The notes under the pieces: generated by a model | Database searches by the model: none | What the model saw: the letters and a program-made list of their open reading frames with translations, nothing else | What the model was told of the DNA's origin: nothing | Translations under genes and position numbers: made by a program | Assembly: GCA_029582155.1 (NCBI GenBank) | Contig: CM055897.1 | Span: forward strand, 7,838,795 to 7,902,794 | Length of the DNA stretch: 64,000 bases | Source: Panopea generosa | Taxonomy: Eukaryota > Mollusca > Bivalvia > Adapedonta > Hiatellidae | Direction: 5' to 3' | Shown here: positions 35,065 to 46,449 of the stretch, piece after piece | Layout of the letters: each line of letters opens with the position of its first letter | Numbering within the stretch: position 1 is the stretch's first letter

Positions 35065-35325
35065 AAGAAAATGTAACAGTTTCAATATGCGTAGTGATTC
35101 ACAGCAACAAATGAGCAGAATTGTCAAAATGAAGTGGTGCCATCAAACCATCGAAATTGTGAAAACGAAACCTGATCAACCACAAGTATTTTGCATAATT
35201 GGACCAACAAAGGACTATCGATGGGAACAAAGCACCTTGAGAACCATTGGTAATGTATCCAGTGTTCCAGAAGTGCATTTCTCTATATGTAGCACAGTAC
35301 AAAATTAATTGTTGTGTGAGTCGTT
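35065..35325 (-). mobile_element. Inverted-repeat element family M, diverged partial copy
   Basis: Relative to the copies at 36028 and 38648 this one is inverted and carries only the end containing CAACAAATGAGCAGAATTGT, CAAACCATCGAAATTGTGAA, GAACCATTGGTAATGTATCC and AAATTAATTGTTGTGTGAGT. The 73-codon frame inside is not preserved in the sister copies, so it is not a gene. Confidence 0.75.
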
Positions 35326-35329
35326 CAAT

Positions 35330-36020
35330 ACGTTATTTTCAATGGTCCAATCACAAACATTAAGATGAGCTATTTTCATAGATTCATTTGGACGTAGTTA
35401 TTCCTAGTCGGCCATTTGTTTGTGTTGTTGATGTTAAGTACGTGCTTTAGTGCGACCTTCAACGTCAACGCATGAGATTTACTGTATTTTAAAGTCTCAT
35501 TAAAATTCCGAAATGCCCACATTTTGATAATAACAAAAGTAATTGTAATTAAATGTGTTTGAAATATTGCTGAAACCATTTCTGTAGATCTCTTAGTGAC
35601 TGTTTTTTTATAAAAGCGAGAAAATAAAACTCTTTGAACGAAATGTGTATTTCTAAGACGATCGGACCGAACTTTAAACTTTTGTTTACATTTTTGTAAT
35701 TCCGTAATGACTCGACTGTACCTCCGCCAGTGTTCGGAAGTACACGAAAGAATACTGCAGTGGTAGTGTGCGGATTAAGACCGTTAGATAAGGGGTTCAT
35801 TAACAAGATTAGAAAAGTTATGGCTTCACTCATATTTCGTATTGTTATTTGGTTTTCTTTTTTCTTAAAATATATTGATGTTTGCAATAAAACTGTATCA
35901 AACGTAGTATACATTATATTATTTATACGCACTGAAAAACAATGAGTACGGAATACGAGTTTGGTCTAGTAACTCTTGCTCAGGATCCTCCCTTGCATAT
36001 AAACTAGTCAGTATCGCAGG
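35330..36020. other. Non-coding stretch, nothing recognised
   Basis: A 127-codon minus-strand frame (35549-35932) shows no motif and low-complexity Lys/Ile/Asn composition; not supported as a gene. Confidence 0.4.
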
Positions 36021-36027
36021 CGCTATA

Positions 36028-36482
36028 CGTCTCACACACCAATTAATTTTGTACTGTTCTACATATAGAGACATGCACTTCTGGAACACTGGATACATTA
36101 CCAATGGTTCTAAATGTGCCTTATTCCCATAGATAGTCCTCTGTTGGTCCAAATATGCAGAAAAAAACATGGGGTTGACCAGGTTGCTTTTTCACAATTT
36201 CGATGGTTTGATGGCACCCCTTCATTTTTGACAATTCTGCCCATTTGTTGCAGTGTATCACTACGCATCTTTAAACTGTTATAGCATCATCAAACAGTTC
36301 CCAGGGTCACCCAAACTTTGCAGAAATCATGAAAATGTTCCAATGTTCCCATATGCACAAAGAAATATGACATTTTATGCATTTTTAAAAAAAAAATTAC
36401 CCAACCGCTTTACACAGCTCTAATTTCTTGGGCGTAATAATCTTGCTACCGTCATGCAAGGGAGGTAATTGTTCAGTGAGAC
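36028..36482 (-). mobile_element. Family M element, 455 bp, copy 2
   Basis: Ends CGTCTCACACACCAATTAAT and GGTAATTGTTCAGTGAGAC. The GTCTCAC/GTGAGAC ends are inverted, as in non-autonomous DNA transposons. Nearly identical over its full length to 38648-39102 (for example CTAAATGTGCC versus CTAAAAGTGCC). Flanks: CTATA at 36023 on the left, CTTGAA at 36483 on the right, which do not match each other. Confidence 0.85.
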
Positions 36483-36489
36483 CTTGAAG

Positions 36490-38640
36490 AGTAGAAATTG
36501 TCATGACATGTGACTGAATTTTTTGTCGAACAAACCTTTACCATTTCTAAATATAAAAGTATGCCTTTTGAATTCATCGCGCAACTGTTTTCGAATTCAT
36601 GCACCAAAATAAGATGGCAGTCACACATGCATAAATCAGTTTCGGACGACTCGAAAACAGGAAAAACTGCCAAAATTTTTGAGCCATTGTACCTTAATAA
36701 AAATAATTCTAGAAAAAGAAATACTTTGAAAATGTCCTTGTTTTGCCTCCTATAGTGTATCTATCTGACTGCATATTCATTTTATTGTATATGCAACATT
36801 ACATAACTTAAGTGTCAAAATACATGACCATATATGGATAAATAGTTGTTTTTGCTTCAAATAATGCTCTGTTTTGTTGCAAAACTATATATTTGACTTT
36901 TTTTATATCTATAACAAACAAATATTAATGTTTGAAGGTGCCCAGCAATAATTTGCATGTCACTGACACTAACCATGCCCCCTTTTTCAATATATGAATG
37001 AATAACATACTTTTGTACATGCATTAGATTCATTATCAACTATGAATATATCCCTTACCAATTGAGGTATCTATTAGGCATATATTAAATTCCAATATTA
37101 TTTTGTTTATTTTATCAATAAAAATTGCAAATGAAAGTAAAGTGTTCATGAAAATCACTTTAAAGCAAGAAAATGAAACGATGAATGAAAATGAGACAAA
37201 ATATGGATACAGCATATTTGGCTGGACCGATAAGCTCATTGCAAAAAGACGGTTTGCTAAAGCGCATCTCTTTACGACAAATTAGTTTGAAATAAATATA
37301 TCAAAGAATATCGTGATAAGAAATATTTGTCGCGAGATGACTCGTTACTTTACAGGTTTTCTAAAACTGGCAAAAAAAAATGGGCAGTTAAAATAGAGTT
37401 GTTGCAATAATTATATGAAAATTAGAAATTGTCATATTGGAGAATGCTATACTGTTGAATGTGGAGAAAAATATTGTACACATTCAATAACAGACATTGA
37501 AAAAACATCATCTTCAATGAGAAAAATCTATATTCTATAGCAAGCATCATGTATTTTTATTTGACAAAAAAGTAGAAGAACAACCAAAAGAAATCAGATG
37601 ATGGTACAAAAGTTTCAAGCACAGGTTAACTAAATGCTGAGAAATTATTACGCGAATCTGTTTCACGTCATTTCAAAGATGTCGCATTTTACAATTTACC
37701 TTAATGTCCAAGAGTAGGTAAATACTGTGTATAAGCCAGACTCAGCCGCATAAATATCAACAATGAGGAGAAAAAAATGACAGTAAAACAAAAATGGCAG
37801 TCATACGCCATACCATTAAAATGAAACGCGACAGTTTGGTGGTCGGTATATCGAAAACTGAATACAAGGCTGTTGATAACAAATATCAATGACAAAATAA
37901 TGAAACAGGAAATTTCTCCATAATTCATGATCAATATAATATTAATTGATAAACAGCGACATAAAAACAATATTGCTCATACGCGACCAACCGTATTGTC
38001 AAAAAGCATGCGCTAAAGAGTGGAAACAGTATCGCAACAAATGTTACCATTTTTATGTGGGTGGGGTATGAATTATACATAAATAATGAGTTTCTAACAC
38101 AAAAAAATGGTTTAACTTACATGAATCATGAAATCTGGATGCAGTGAATGCTCTAGACATGCCTTTGTTGTGATATATTAGCATCACTGTCTCTCTGTGT
38201 GACTTTCAAGTGTTTTTAAGTGCAAACTTCTATTCATTTTAGCCAGACAGATGGCTAAAATCAAGTCTTATCACATGATGCAGCAAAGCATATTTGCATA
38301 CATGATCAATTCTTTTTCAGTTAAATAGATGATCTCACTTTGTGTTCCTTCCATTGAATTGAATAAATCCTGATTCCAACATTTCCATGACAAATTTTCA
38401 GCTGCTCAGTCTCATTGCCCTATTTGCTTTACTGTTTTAGCTTCAAGTTTGGTTTTGCCTGTGTGACACTTCTCTATTACACTCAAAGTCATCCATTTTT
38501 CACAAAAAATACATTTATTTTTCCATTTAGATGTTTCAAATACAGTATTTCCCATAGAAAGTGACATATTTTCAAAAAGAAAGTAAATCTGAATCACAAA
38601 GATGCAGTTTCCTCCCAGCGTCTACCGAAAATGATCTGAT
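36490..38640. other. 2.15-kb segment between the two family M copies
   Basis: AT-rich, without a believable gene. It is bounded by CTTGAA on both inner sides (36483 and 38642). Confidence 0.5.
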
Positions 38641-38647
38641 TCTTGAA

Positions 38648-39102
38648 CGTCTCACACACCAATTAATTTTGTACTGTTCTACATATAGAGACATGCACTT
38701 CTGGAACACTGGATACATTACCAATGGTTCTAAAAGTGCCTTATTCCCATAGATAGTCCTCTGTTGGTCCAAATATGCAGAAAAAAACATGGGGTTGACC
38801 AGGTTGCTTTTTCACAATTTCGATGGTTTGATGGCACCCCTTCATTTTTGACAATTCTGCCCATTTGTTGCAGTGTATCACTACGCATCTTTAAACTGTT
38901 ATAGCATCATCAAACAGTTCCCAGGGTCACCCAAACTTTGCAGAAATCATGAAAATGTTCCAATGTTCCCATATGCACAAAGAAATATGACATTTTATGC
39001 ATTTTTAAAAAAAAAATTACCCAACCGCTTTACACAGCTCTAATTTCTTGGGCGTAATAATCTTGCTACCGTCATGCAAGGGAGGTAATTGTTCAGTGAG
39101 AC
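38648..39102 (-). mobile_element. Family M element, 455 bp, copy 3
   Basis: Same length and ends as copy 2, with very few differences. Flanks: CTTGAA at 38642 on the left, CTATA at 39103 on the right, the mirror arrangement of copy 2. Confidence 0.85.
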
Positions 39103-39104
39103 CT

Positions 39105-40225
39105 ATAACGTCACAAATCACTTTATCGCAGTCAATATTGAGAGGCTATCAAGAGCTTTTTGTTTAGTACAGTTATTAAAAAAGTAATTTTATTTTTAAT
39201 TTTATATGAACGATTCGTCGCTTACGTGCAACAAATTACCCCGTGGGTTCATTAATGCACTGAGGGGAATAAAGTGGGATGTTCTTAAAAACTATTTAAC
39301 ACAAGCGGTACCTAATTTTTAACCGCACCCCCAATAGTTCCCCATACTATGTTTCTCTCTGAAGTGAATTGATCATATATTACCGATCGACGCGTTTCCA
39401 AACAAGTTTCGTAACTCTCCGTTTTCTGCCGAAGGTGTTTATAGGAAAGAGACAAACATTAATTTGTAAACAAAACCCGTTCTTAATTATGTACTAATAA
39501 TGTGCTTATATTTATTTTTTTTGTTTGAAAAGCATGTCAGTGATAAAATAAAACGTATTCTATCATTTGGAAGAATAAAACTGATTTAAATTAAAACTAA
39601 AAATGACAGTTTCTGAATTTTTATGAGCCTTTAAGTATACTCACTTGTAGTTCTGAATTCATTTGACTGCTCCCATGACACGCACAGCGGACGAGAATTT
39701 GGTCACCAATTCATCGAATGATGTCTTCTGCTTTACAGACAGTAAATGTACGTCTCATAACGCATGTGTTTCCTTCCCCACACCCTCCCCCCCCCCCCCC
39801 CACACACACACACACCCTCCCTACGATTCATGATTCAAGCGCTTCAAAAACGTCCTATGTAATTTTGTTGAAATATTTTTAAAATGTTTCAAGGTGATTG
39901 TGATTTCTTGCTACAGATGAGTGGAGCAAATGCTGGCATAGAGACAATCACTGACATCACTGGTGTTAAAAATAATGGTTTTATAGAATTTTAACAGATT
40001 CATGTATTCATGAGCATTTGATGACTTCTTTTAAAAACAACAACTCTTAGGCTGTTGCTGCTCTTTAAAACAAACAAGCTGACCAACCTATCAGCAATTG
40101 TATTTTTATGTTGGTTTACATTCTTACTATGAATAAAACTACTACAAAACTTATGTTGATTTCACTGTGGAATTACTAGACCTTATTTTATATAGAACAA
40201 AGAACTAAATTCAACTGTGTAGTGA
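39105..40225. other. Non-coding stretch with a C-run/(CA)n tract
   Basis: Only the compound tract at 39787-39815 (C14 joined to CACACA) stands out. Confidence 0.5.
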
Positions 40226-40230
40226 GACCT

Positions 40231-40491
40231 GGGCTGCGTTCAGTTTGTTGAAAAGTTTAATTTGTTTGCTAACGTTTCATAACAGAAGTGAACTGAACGA
40301 CATGTTCTCTTTAAACGTTTGCTAACAGATTAAACAGCTCCGCGAGCTGTTTGCTTGTGTTTAATCACGTGACTTAATGGGACGTGGAGGGACAACGCCG
40401 AGTAGACCGATTTCCGTTTACTTTTCGTTCGTAAGCTTACCGTTTGCGTTTATTAACAAATTGAACATAGTATCGGTGTTGAACGCAGCCC
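40231..40491. mobile_element. 261-bp element with 12-bp terminal inverted repeats
   Basis: Left end GGGCTGCGTTCA, right end TGAACGCAGCCC: perfect 12-bp inverted termini, followed by looser similarity further in. A central palindrome AAACAGCTCcgcGAGCTGTTT lies near 40333. GC content is above the surroundings. No coding capacity, so a miniature inverted-repeat transposon is likely. Flanking bases (GAGACCT left, TGACCTA right) give no clean duplication. Confidence 0.75.
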
Positions 40492-40544
40492 TGACCTATG
40501 AATATATCAAACATACAAAATATACAAGTAGGTCTTAAGTAGCG

Positions 40545-40800
40545 ACAAAAAAATAAGACTATTGACAACATTAAGAGATTGTTTTATTTTCCACAGCAAA
40601 CCCAATTCAAGTAAGGAAGCTTTGAACTCGTTTACAGTCTCAAAGAACATTGCCTCACATGGAAGGGAATTCCATAATGGGGTGATTCTCGTAAAAAAGG
40701 AACATTTCAGAAGATCAGTATCGGCATTGGATCTTTTGTTTTTGAAAATGGTGGTTAGGGCCAGTAAAGTAGGAGACAGATAATTGCCAATGTCAGTAAA
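40545..40800 (-). pseudogene. Non-LTR retrotransposon reverse-transcriptase C-terminal remnant
   Basis: On the minus strand an open stretch reads DIGNYLSPTLLALTTIFKNK, RSNADTDLLKCSFFTRITPL, WNSLPCEAMFFETVNEFKAS, LLEL. The FF-x-R-x-x-x-(L/I)WNSLP..FK..L pattern is the typical end of LINE polymerase ORFs. No RT core was found beside it, so it is a 3' fragment, as 5'-truncated LINE insertions usually leave. Confidence 0.75.
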
Positions 40801-41069
40801 GACGAAAACGTTATTGATTTAAAAAAGAAGAAAATAATATTATTATCCCTACATTATTGAAAGGTTAGCCAGAAAGATCTTCCAGGACCTCCACTACGTT
40901 TCTCCTATTTCTCCTACGCTTAAAGCACCATTTTGCCGCTGTTAACTTTCTAACCTGCGAATTTCAGACTGGGTATGTTTGCTCTAAATTCTGGATGCAA
41001 ATTCTACCTTGGGTTTGACTAAGGTCCTGCATTTTGGTAGCCTTAGGAGCAAAATAGAAGTTTTTTTCT

Positions 41070-41735
41070 AAGGAAGCATGAGGTTCTATGCCTTCGATGT
41101 TATATATATGATGTGAGTGTCCCAGGATAGCAAGTTGTTAAATAAGAGACCTTTTTAGAAGAAGCCACAGTCTCAAGTATTTTACAATGGAGAACATGTG
41201 TAAAGTTAAACACTTGTTGTATTCAACACATTTATTTTCGTTTGATTTGTATATTTCATTAGTATGAGTACAGTGACTAGAGAAATGCATATTAAAGAAA
41301 TCAATAGTTTACACAAAAATCACGAAAAGTGATTTCGAAACATCAGGAATACATTTAACAAAGCTTTTCCAACCACAGACTTCTAAACTAGTCGCGAAAA
41401 TACTTAATTATCAAAATTTTCTTAGTTCTCTTTATGTTTTCGTAGCAGTATAACTAATACATATTCGTTATGATATTCTTTGTTATAGATTATTTATTGA
41501 AAAACAATATATATATAGTATAGTGAAATGATACGCCAATGTTATTATATGGAAACTATTCAGAATTATGTGGAAAAAGTGAAAATAGTTAAATTTCAAT
41601 TTTCAGAAAGGCATAGAATATTGAAAACAAAATCAAGAAAGATGAAACAAGAGTGGTTTATTGTGAGTTTTTGGAATGATTTCATTTTCATTTGGTGAGT
41701 ATCCCGTAATATTGTCAAAAAACCAAGCTTCCAAA
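41070..41735. other. Non-coding stretch, nothing recognised
   Basis: AT-rich; no repeat or coding motif. Confidence 0.4.
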
Positions 41736-41739
41736 AAGT

Positions 41740-43135
41740 CAGTCTCCGTTTCTGCAGTACGCTCAAATCACCTCTGTGCTATGAGCGACTCCTTTTTTGC
41801 ACTATACTCCAATCACCTATGTGCTTGCTGTGAGTGTCTCAGTACTTGCACTACGCTCCAATCACCTTTGTGCTTTTAGCGTCTCCGTGTTTGCACTACG
41901 CTCCAATCAGCTCTGTGCTGTGAGCGTCTCCGTCTTTGCACTTCGATCCAATCACCTATGTGCTGAGAGCGTCTCCGTTTCTGCACTACGCTCCAATCAC
42001 CTCTGTGCTGTGAGCATCTCCGTTTCTGCACTACGCTCCAATCACTTCTGTGCTGTGAGTGTATCCGTGTTTGCACTTCGCTCCAATTACCTTTGTGCTG
42101 TGAGCGTCTCCGGTTTTTTTTGCACTACGTTCGAATCACCTCTGTCCTGTGAGCGTTTCCGATTTTGCACAACGCTCCAATCACCTCTGTGCTATTAGCG
42201 TCTCCGTGTTTGCACTACGCTCCAATCATCTCTGTACTGTGAGCCTCTCCTTTTTGCACTACGCTCCAATCACATTTGTGCTGTGAGCGTCTCCGTTTTT
42301 TTGCACTACGTTCGAATCACCTCTGTCCTGTGAGCGTTTCCGTTTTTGCACTACGGTCCAATCACCGCTGTGCTATAAACGTCTCCGTGTTTGCACTACG
42401 CTCCAATCACCTCTGTGCTATGAGCATCTCCGTTTCTGCACTACGCTCCAATCACCCTGTGTTATGAGCGTCTCCGTCTTTGCACTTCGACCCAATCACC
42501 TATGTGCTGTGAGCGTCTTCGTTTCTGCACTACGCTCCAATCACCTATGTGCTGAGAGCATCTCCGTTTCTGCACTACGCTCCAATCACCTCTGTGCTGT
42601 GAGCGTCTCCGTTTACGCACTACACTCCAATCACCTCTGTGCTGTGACGCTCAAGTCACTTCTCGGTTGTGATCGTCTCCGATTTTGCACTACTCTCCAA
42701 TCACCTCTATACTGTGACGCTCCAATCAACTCTGTGCTGTGAACGTCTCCATTTTCGCACTACGCTCCAATCACCTCTGTGCTGTGAGCGTTTCCATTTT
42801 TGCACTACGCTCCAATCACCTCTGTGCTGTGACGCTCAATTCACTTCTCTGTTGTGATCGTCTCTGATTTTGCACTACTCTCCAATCACCTCTGTGCTGT
42901 GACGCTCCAATCAACTCTGTGCTGTGAGCGTATCTGTTTTTGCACTACGCTCCAATCACCTCTGTGCTACGAGCGTATCCTTTTTTCGCACTACGCTCCA
43001 ATCACCTCTGTGCTCTGAGCGTCTCCGTTTTTACACTACGCTCCAATCACCTCTGTGCTGTGAGCGTTTCCGTTTTTGCACTACGCTCCAATCACCTCTG
43101 TGTTGTGAGCGTCTCCGCTTTTTCACTACGATCAA
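41740..43135. repeat. 45-bp minisatellite, about 30 units
   Basis: The unit is about GTCTCCGTTTTTGCACTACG + CTCCAATCACCTCTGTGCTG + TGAGC. Because 45 is a multiple of three, one frame stays open for many units as a 15-residue repeat (SVSVSALRSNHLCAV). Small indels (TTT runs, missing CTGTGAGC) move the frame at 42110, 42300, 42640 and 42850. A few units carry a shorter variant (GTGACGCTCAAnTCACTTCT). No start, splice site or other coding sign supports a real gene. Confidence 0.9.
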
Positions 43136-43139
43136 ACCC

Positions 43140-43425
43140 TCCCGTTTCTTGCAACATAAATACCACTCACTCTCAACACATTTTTTACATGTCATTTCCT
43201 ACTTACTTTTTTGCAAACTAAGAAACTAAGTCCTAATGTATATATCTACTAATGGTTTAAAGGAAGACAAGGCAATGTTAATTGTTGTTGATCTTGACGC
43301 ATCAGAGCAATCTTTACTCCGTAGTCGTATAGTGTATATTAATTAGGCAATATTAATGTCAAAGTAGCTTTAGTAAATGTTTATATATTTGATAGGACTA
43401 ATGATGTCACTCTAGTTTTAAGCTG
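43140..43425. other. Non-coding spacer
   Basis: No recognisable feature between the minisatellite and the next SINE. Confidence 0.4.
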
Positions 43426-43429
43426 TGTG

Positions 43430-43560
43430 GTAGTGTAGCAGATATATTGTTGGCCGCTCAGGGCAGTTGCTGCAAGTTCGATTTCCAGTCCGACCTGATG
43501 TCTCTCAAACACCAGGTGTCGTAATCGGCTCATATAAACTTTGGACTTTCTTTACAATCG
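43430..43560 (+). mobile_element. tRNA-like SINE fragment
   Basis: GCAAGTTCGATTTCC at about 43469 resembles a B-box. It is preceded at tRNA spacing by TGTAGCAGATATATTGTTGG and followed by an unrelated body (CTCAAACACCAGGTGTCGTA). A single copy in this window, so the family is not proven. Confidence 0.45.
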
Positions 43561-43564
43561 GGCT

Positions 43565-44630
43565 AAAATAGTTTAGTATAAAGGAACTCTTTTTTTTGAA
43601 AATAAGAGTAAAAAAAAATTAAGAATAACAAATTGATATAACATGTTTTTCGGAATTGTATGTATCACGTGTATCAAACCAATTGGTATTTATGATACTT
43701 CGTATTTGATAAATGATAAACAATGAATAATATGGAATGAAGTCGTTTGTATGGTAAAGATTCAACAACAAAACAAACACAATGTAAGTTGAAATTGGCA
43801 TTTTAATTAAAAATGCCGGGACGTATCTTATATAATTTCTGAAAAGATACATTAATTACCAAATCATATATACATCAAAACATATCTGGGCATACAAAAC
43901 CGCTGGATACAAAGTAATGAGCATACAAATAACAAATTAGGTAGTATGTTCTAATCTCCCTAAAATATATATAAACTAAGGCTAAAATAAAAATGACAAG
44001 GAACCCATAAGGAATTAGGGTGGTGGTGGTGAGTAAAATTAAAAATGGTGACTCGAACATATGCCACGTCAAGTATCCTTGAGTATCAGGTCAAAACTAA
44101 GAAACTGACTGGTTACCGCGTTTTGTTATTATTTGGTTCGAGCGCACTTGGCCCGGGAACCAAAATATTAAACGTGACGCCGCATAATATTTTGGTAAAA
44201 TATACCAGTATGATGAGAACATAAATCCTCATATATACAATGCTTTATCTTACATATAAACTACATATAACATAGGTTACATTTTCTTTCATATGAGATC
44301 ACCATTATGTAATTTTATGTATTTTTACATCTAAATCTATATTCGCTTTGCTGACAATTTTTCCGTGACTGAGTGTATTCAGAGTACAATTGTCATAAGA
44401 TGTCTGGTTACAAAAGCTTTTATCTCAGACCTTTAATTTAAGATGGACAAATGACAGGTTATAGGAAGACAACTGATAAAATGGTCCCAAGGTTTTTGTT
44501 TATTCTCGCAATTCGACAATTGACCTAGGGATTCCCTTTGATATTCATTAAACATATACATAAAGAAAATAAAGCTTTGTAATGATTTTATAGTTTTATT
44601 GTTGGAGAAAACTTGTCCAAGGCTATGATT
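43565..44630. other. Non-coding stretch, nothing recognised
   Basis: AT-rich; short Ile/Tyr/Phe-rich minus-strand frames fit chance. Confidence 0.4.
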
Positions 44631-44636
44631 GATATT

Positions 44637-44846
44637 CAATTGCCCCAACGGGCCAGCAATTGTTCAATTGCCCCAACTGGCATACACTTATTATTCAGTT
44701 TCCTCAACAGGCATACAATCATTATTCAGTTGCCCCAACAAGCATACAATTATTTTTCAGTTGCCCCAACAGGCATAAAGTTATTATTCAATTGCCAGAC
44801 CAACAATGATTCACATGCCCCAACAGGCATACATTATTATTCAATG
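44637..44846. repeat. About 34-bp minisatellite, six units
   Basis: The unit ATTATTCAGTTGCCCCAACA + GGCATACAATT recurs six to seven times with small length differences. Confidence 0.85.
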
Positions 44847-45410
44847 TCCAAATCAATTCAAAACGATTTCCACGCCCTGTGCCGATCAGAGGAACAGTAA
44901 CGTTCAAAGTGAATGACCTAGCCCTGTGATAATATTTAGTGGCTCGGCCTTGATGACTTTCATATTCAATTGTATATTGTTGGATTCGCGTTCACCGCAA
45001 AATGAAGGGTCATGAGGAGTGTTAATAAACAAGGCCCTTCACCGCCACCAAAGTGGGGAAAGTTAACGCATCAAAGGTTATCAAAATTGAATATTTCGCC
45101 GTGATCTAAGTTTCGTCTCGCATCAATCAACAAAAATATCAAAAACACATATTGTTTTTTATTTTGAAGTATAGACCGATACATCCTCAGAAACTATCTT
45201 TTTGATTGAAGCTTGTATAGTATTTATGAATATGCTTGTGCACAACTCGGTCAAATGCACACCGACATACTCGATTGGTTCCTGTGTTGATCTTATGTCA
45301 AGGTAACGAACGTATGTTTCCCCAATTGAAATCACATATTTTCTTATGAATGAATTTATCCTGGCTCGGGGTTGATTTAAGGATTTAGTACATTGTCCTG
45401 ATATGTCATG

Positions 45411-45775
45411 TTAATACTTCAATCTTGGTAATATTTGAGAGAGAAAAAACATTTTCGTTTTAGGGAGACTTTCCATAATTTCATCATTGTAATTCCTTAT
45501 GTTTGTTCTTAGTATTCTGAGTCTGATGGCACCAATATCATAAACACCACAATGAACGTATAATATATCGGGGGATTCATTGAAATTCAACAAATATGTC
45601 AATTTGATGACCAAGTCCATTGATCTGAATCCACATTTTCCCGGCCACCAGCAATCTATTCCTAATATTTCTAAACCAAGATTACTCCCCCCTGTTCTAC
45701 CTCTGGCGGTGATGAAAGCCTGTTTTATGAATGATGATGCGACGATCCACAACGACTTTGGACTCCCTGAAAAAC
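45411..45775 (-). pseudogene. SGNH-hydrolase-like domain fragment
   Basis: The minus-strand frame opens without an ATG (acceptor-like TTTTTCAG at about 45768) and reads SPKSLWIVASSFIKQAF, RTGGSNLGLEILGIDCWWPG, GFRSMDLVIKLTYLL, SPDILYVHCGVYDIGAIRL, SLPKTKMFFLSQILPRLKY, then TAA. I know this order (WIVGSS-IK-AF, NLGL, WW-GK-G, PD-L-LHCGGNDIG, SQILPR) from SGNH-like domains in mollusc and fish ORFs, some linked to tyrosine-recombinase elements. The usual Asn of GGNDIG (SGNH block III) is Tyr here, and the catalytic tail is missing. This is therefore a non-functional fragment. Serine block ASS is kept. Confidence 0.7.
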
Positions 45776-46083
45776 CTCAAACATCAATCAGTTTGATGTT
45801 AATTATCTTGTACGTGATGAAGGTATACATGTAATGTACAGTATCTCCGTATTTGGTTAAAGGTCATGAAACTAACACAAAATACTCACACACGCAGTGT
45901 TCAGCAATTAATGCATATTTAACTCTATGTGTTTTATATTTGAATCAGATGTATCATCAAATGTAAATGTTAAACTACCTGATGAATAAAGGTACACTTA
46001 ATTTAAACATGATGATATTAGGTTCATCCACGTGTAGATTACATATATAGAATCCACCTTTTAAATGTCTCCATTATTCATTA

Positions 46084-46275
46084 GCATAGTCGTTAGCGTG
46101 TCTGACTATCAATCCACTGGTCTTGAGTTCGAATTTCCCCCCCCCCCCCCCCGGCCACAGTCTCCGTGATGGTTGATATAAGACGCTGCGTCTCATTATC
46201 ATTTGTCTCTCTCCGCTGATTCAAGTGAGAGTATAACCGGCTACTTGTGGAGATGGGGTGTGTTCGAGTACTGGT
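46084..46275 (+). mobile_element. SINE family A, copy 7, plus orientation
   Basis: Read directly: TTAGCATAGTCGTTAGCGTG (A-box region), TTGAGTTCGAATTTCC (B-box), then a C16 run, CACAGTCTCCGTGATGGTTG, CTCTCTCCGCTGATTCAAGT and GTGTTCGAGTACTGG. It shows the tRNA head in the forward sense and confirms the polarity deduced for the other copies. Confidence 0.8.
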
Positions 46276-46300
46276 ATTCATAAAAGGTATAATAGTAATA

Positions 46301-46330
46301 GGGTGGGTGGGGGGCGGGGGAGGGAGGGAG
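46301..46330 (+). repeat. G-rich tract, quadruplex-prone
   Basis: GGGTGGGTGGGGGGCGGGGG followed by AGGGAGGGAG: at least six G-runs of three or more within 30 bp, ample for a G-quadruplex on the plus strand. Confidence 0.85.
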
Positions 46331-46449
46331 TGTTTTTGGTATTATTTGAATATTTACTATATATGTTACTGTTATTATGGTATCGAACCCTTCACATTTC
46401 TTTTCTTTTTTCGGTATTATTTGAATATTTGCAATATATGTTATTGATA

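Noticed and set aside
35087-35308. 73-codon frame as a gene
   Set aside because: It lies in a family M element and is not conserved as a frame in the two other copies.
41676-43229. Series of Ser/Leu/Cys-rich frames as a repeat-protein gene
   Set aside because: The frame shifts repeatedly with indels between units and no start, signal peptide or splice support exists.
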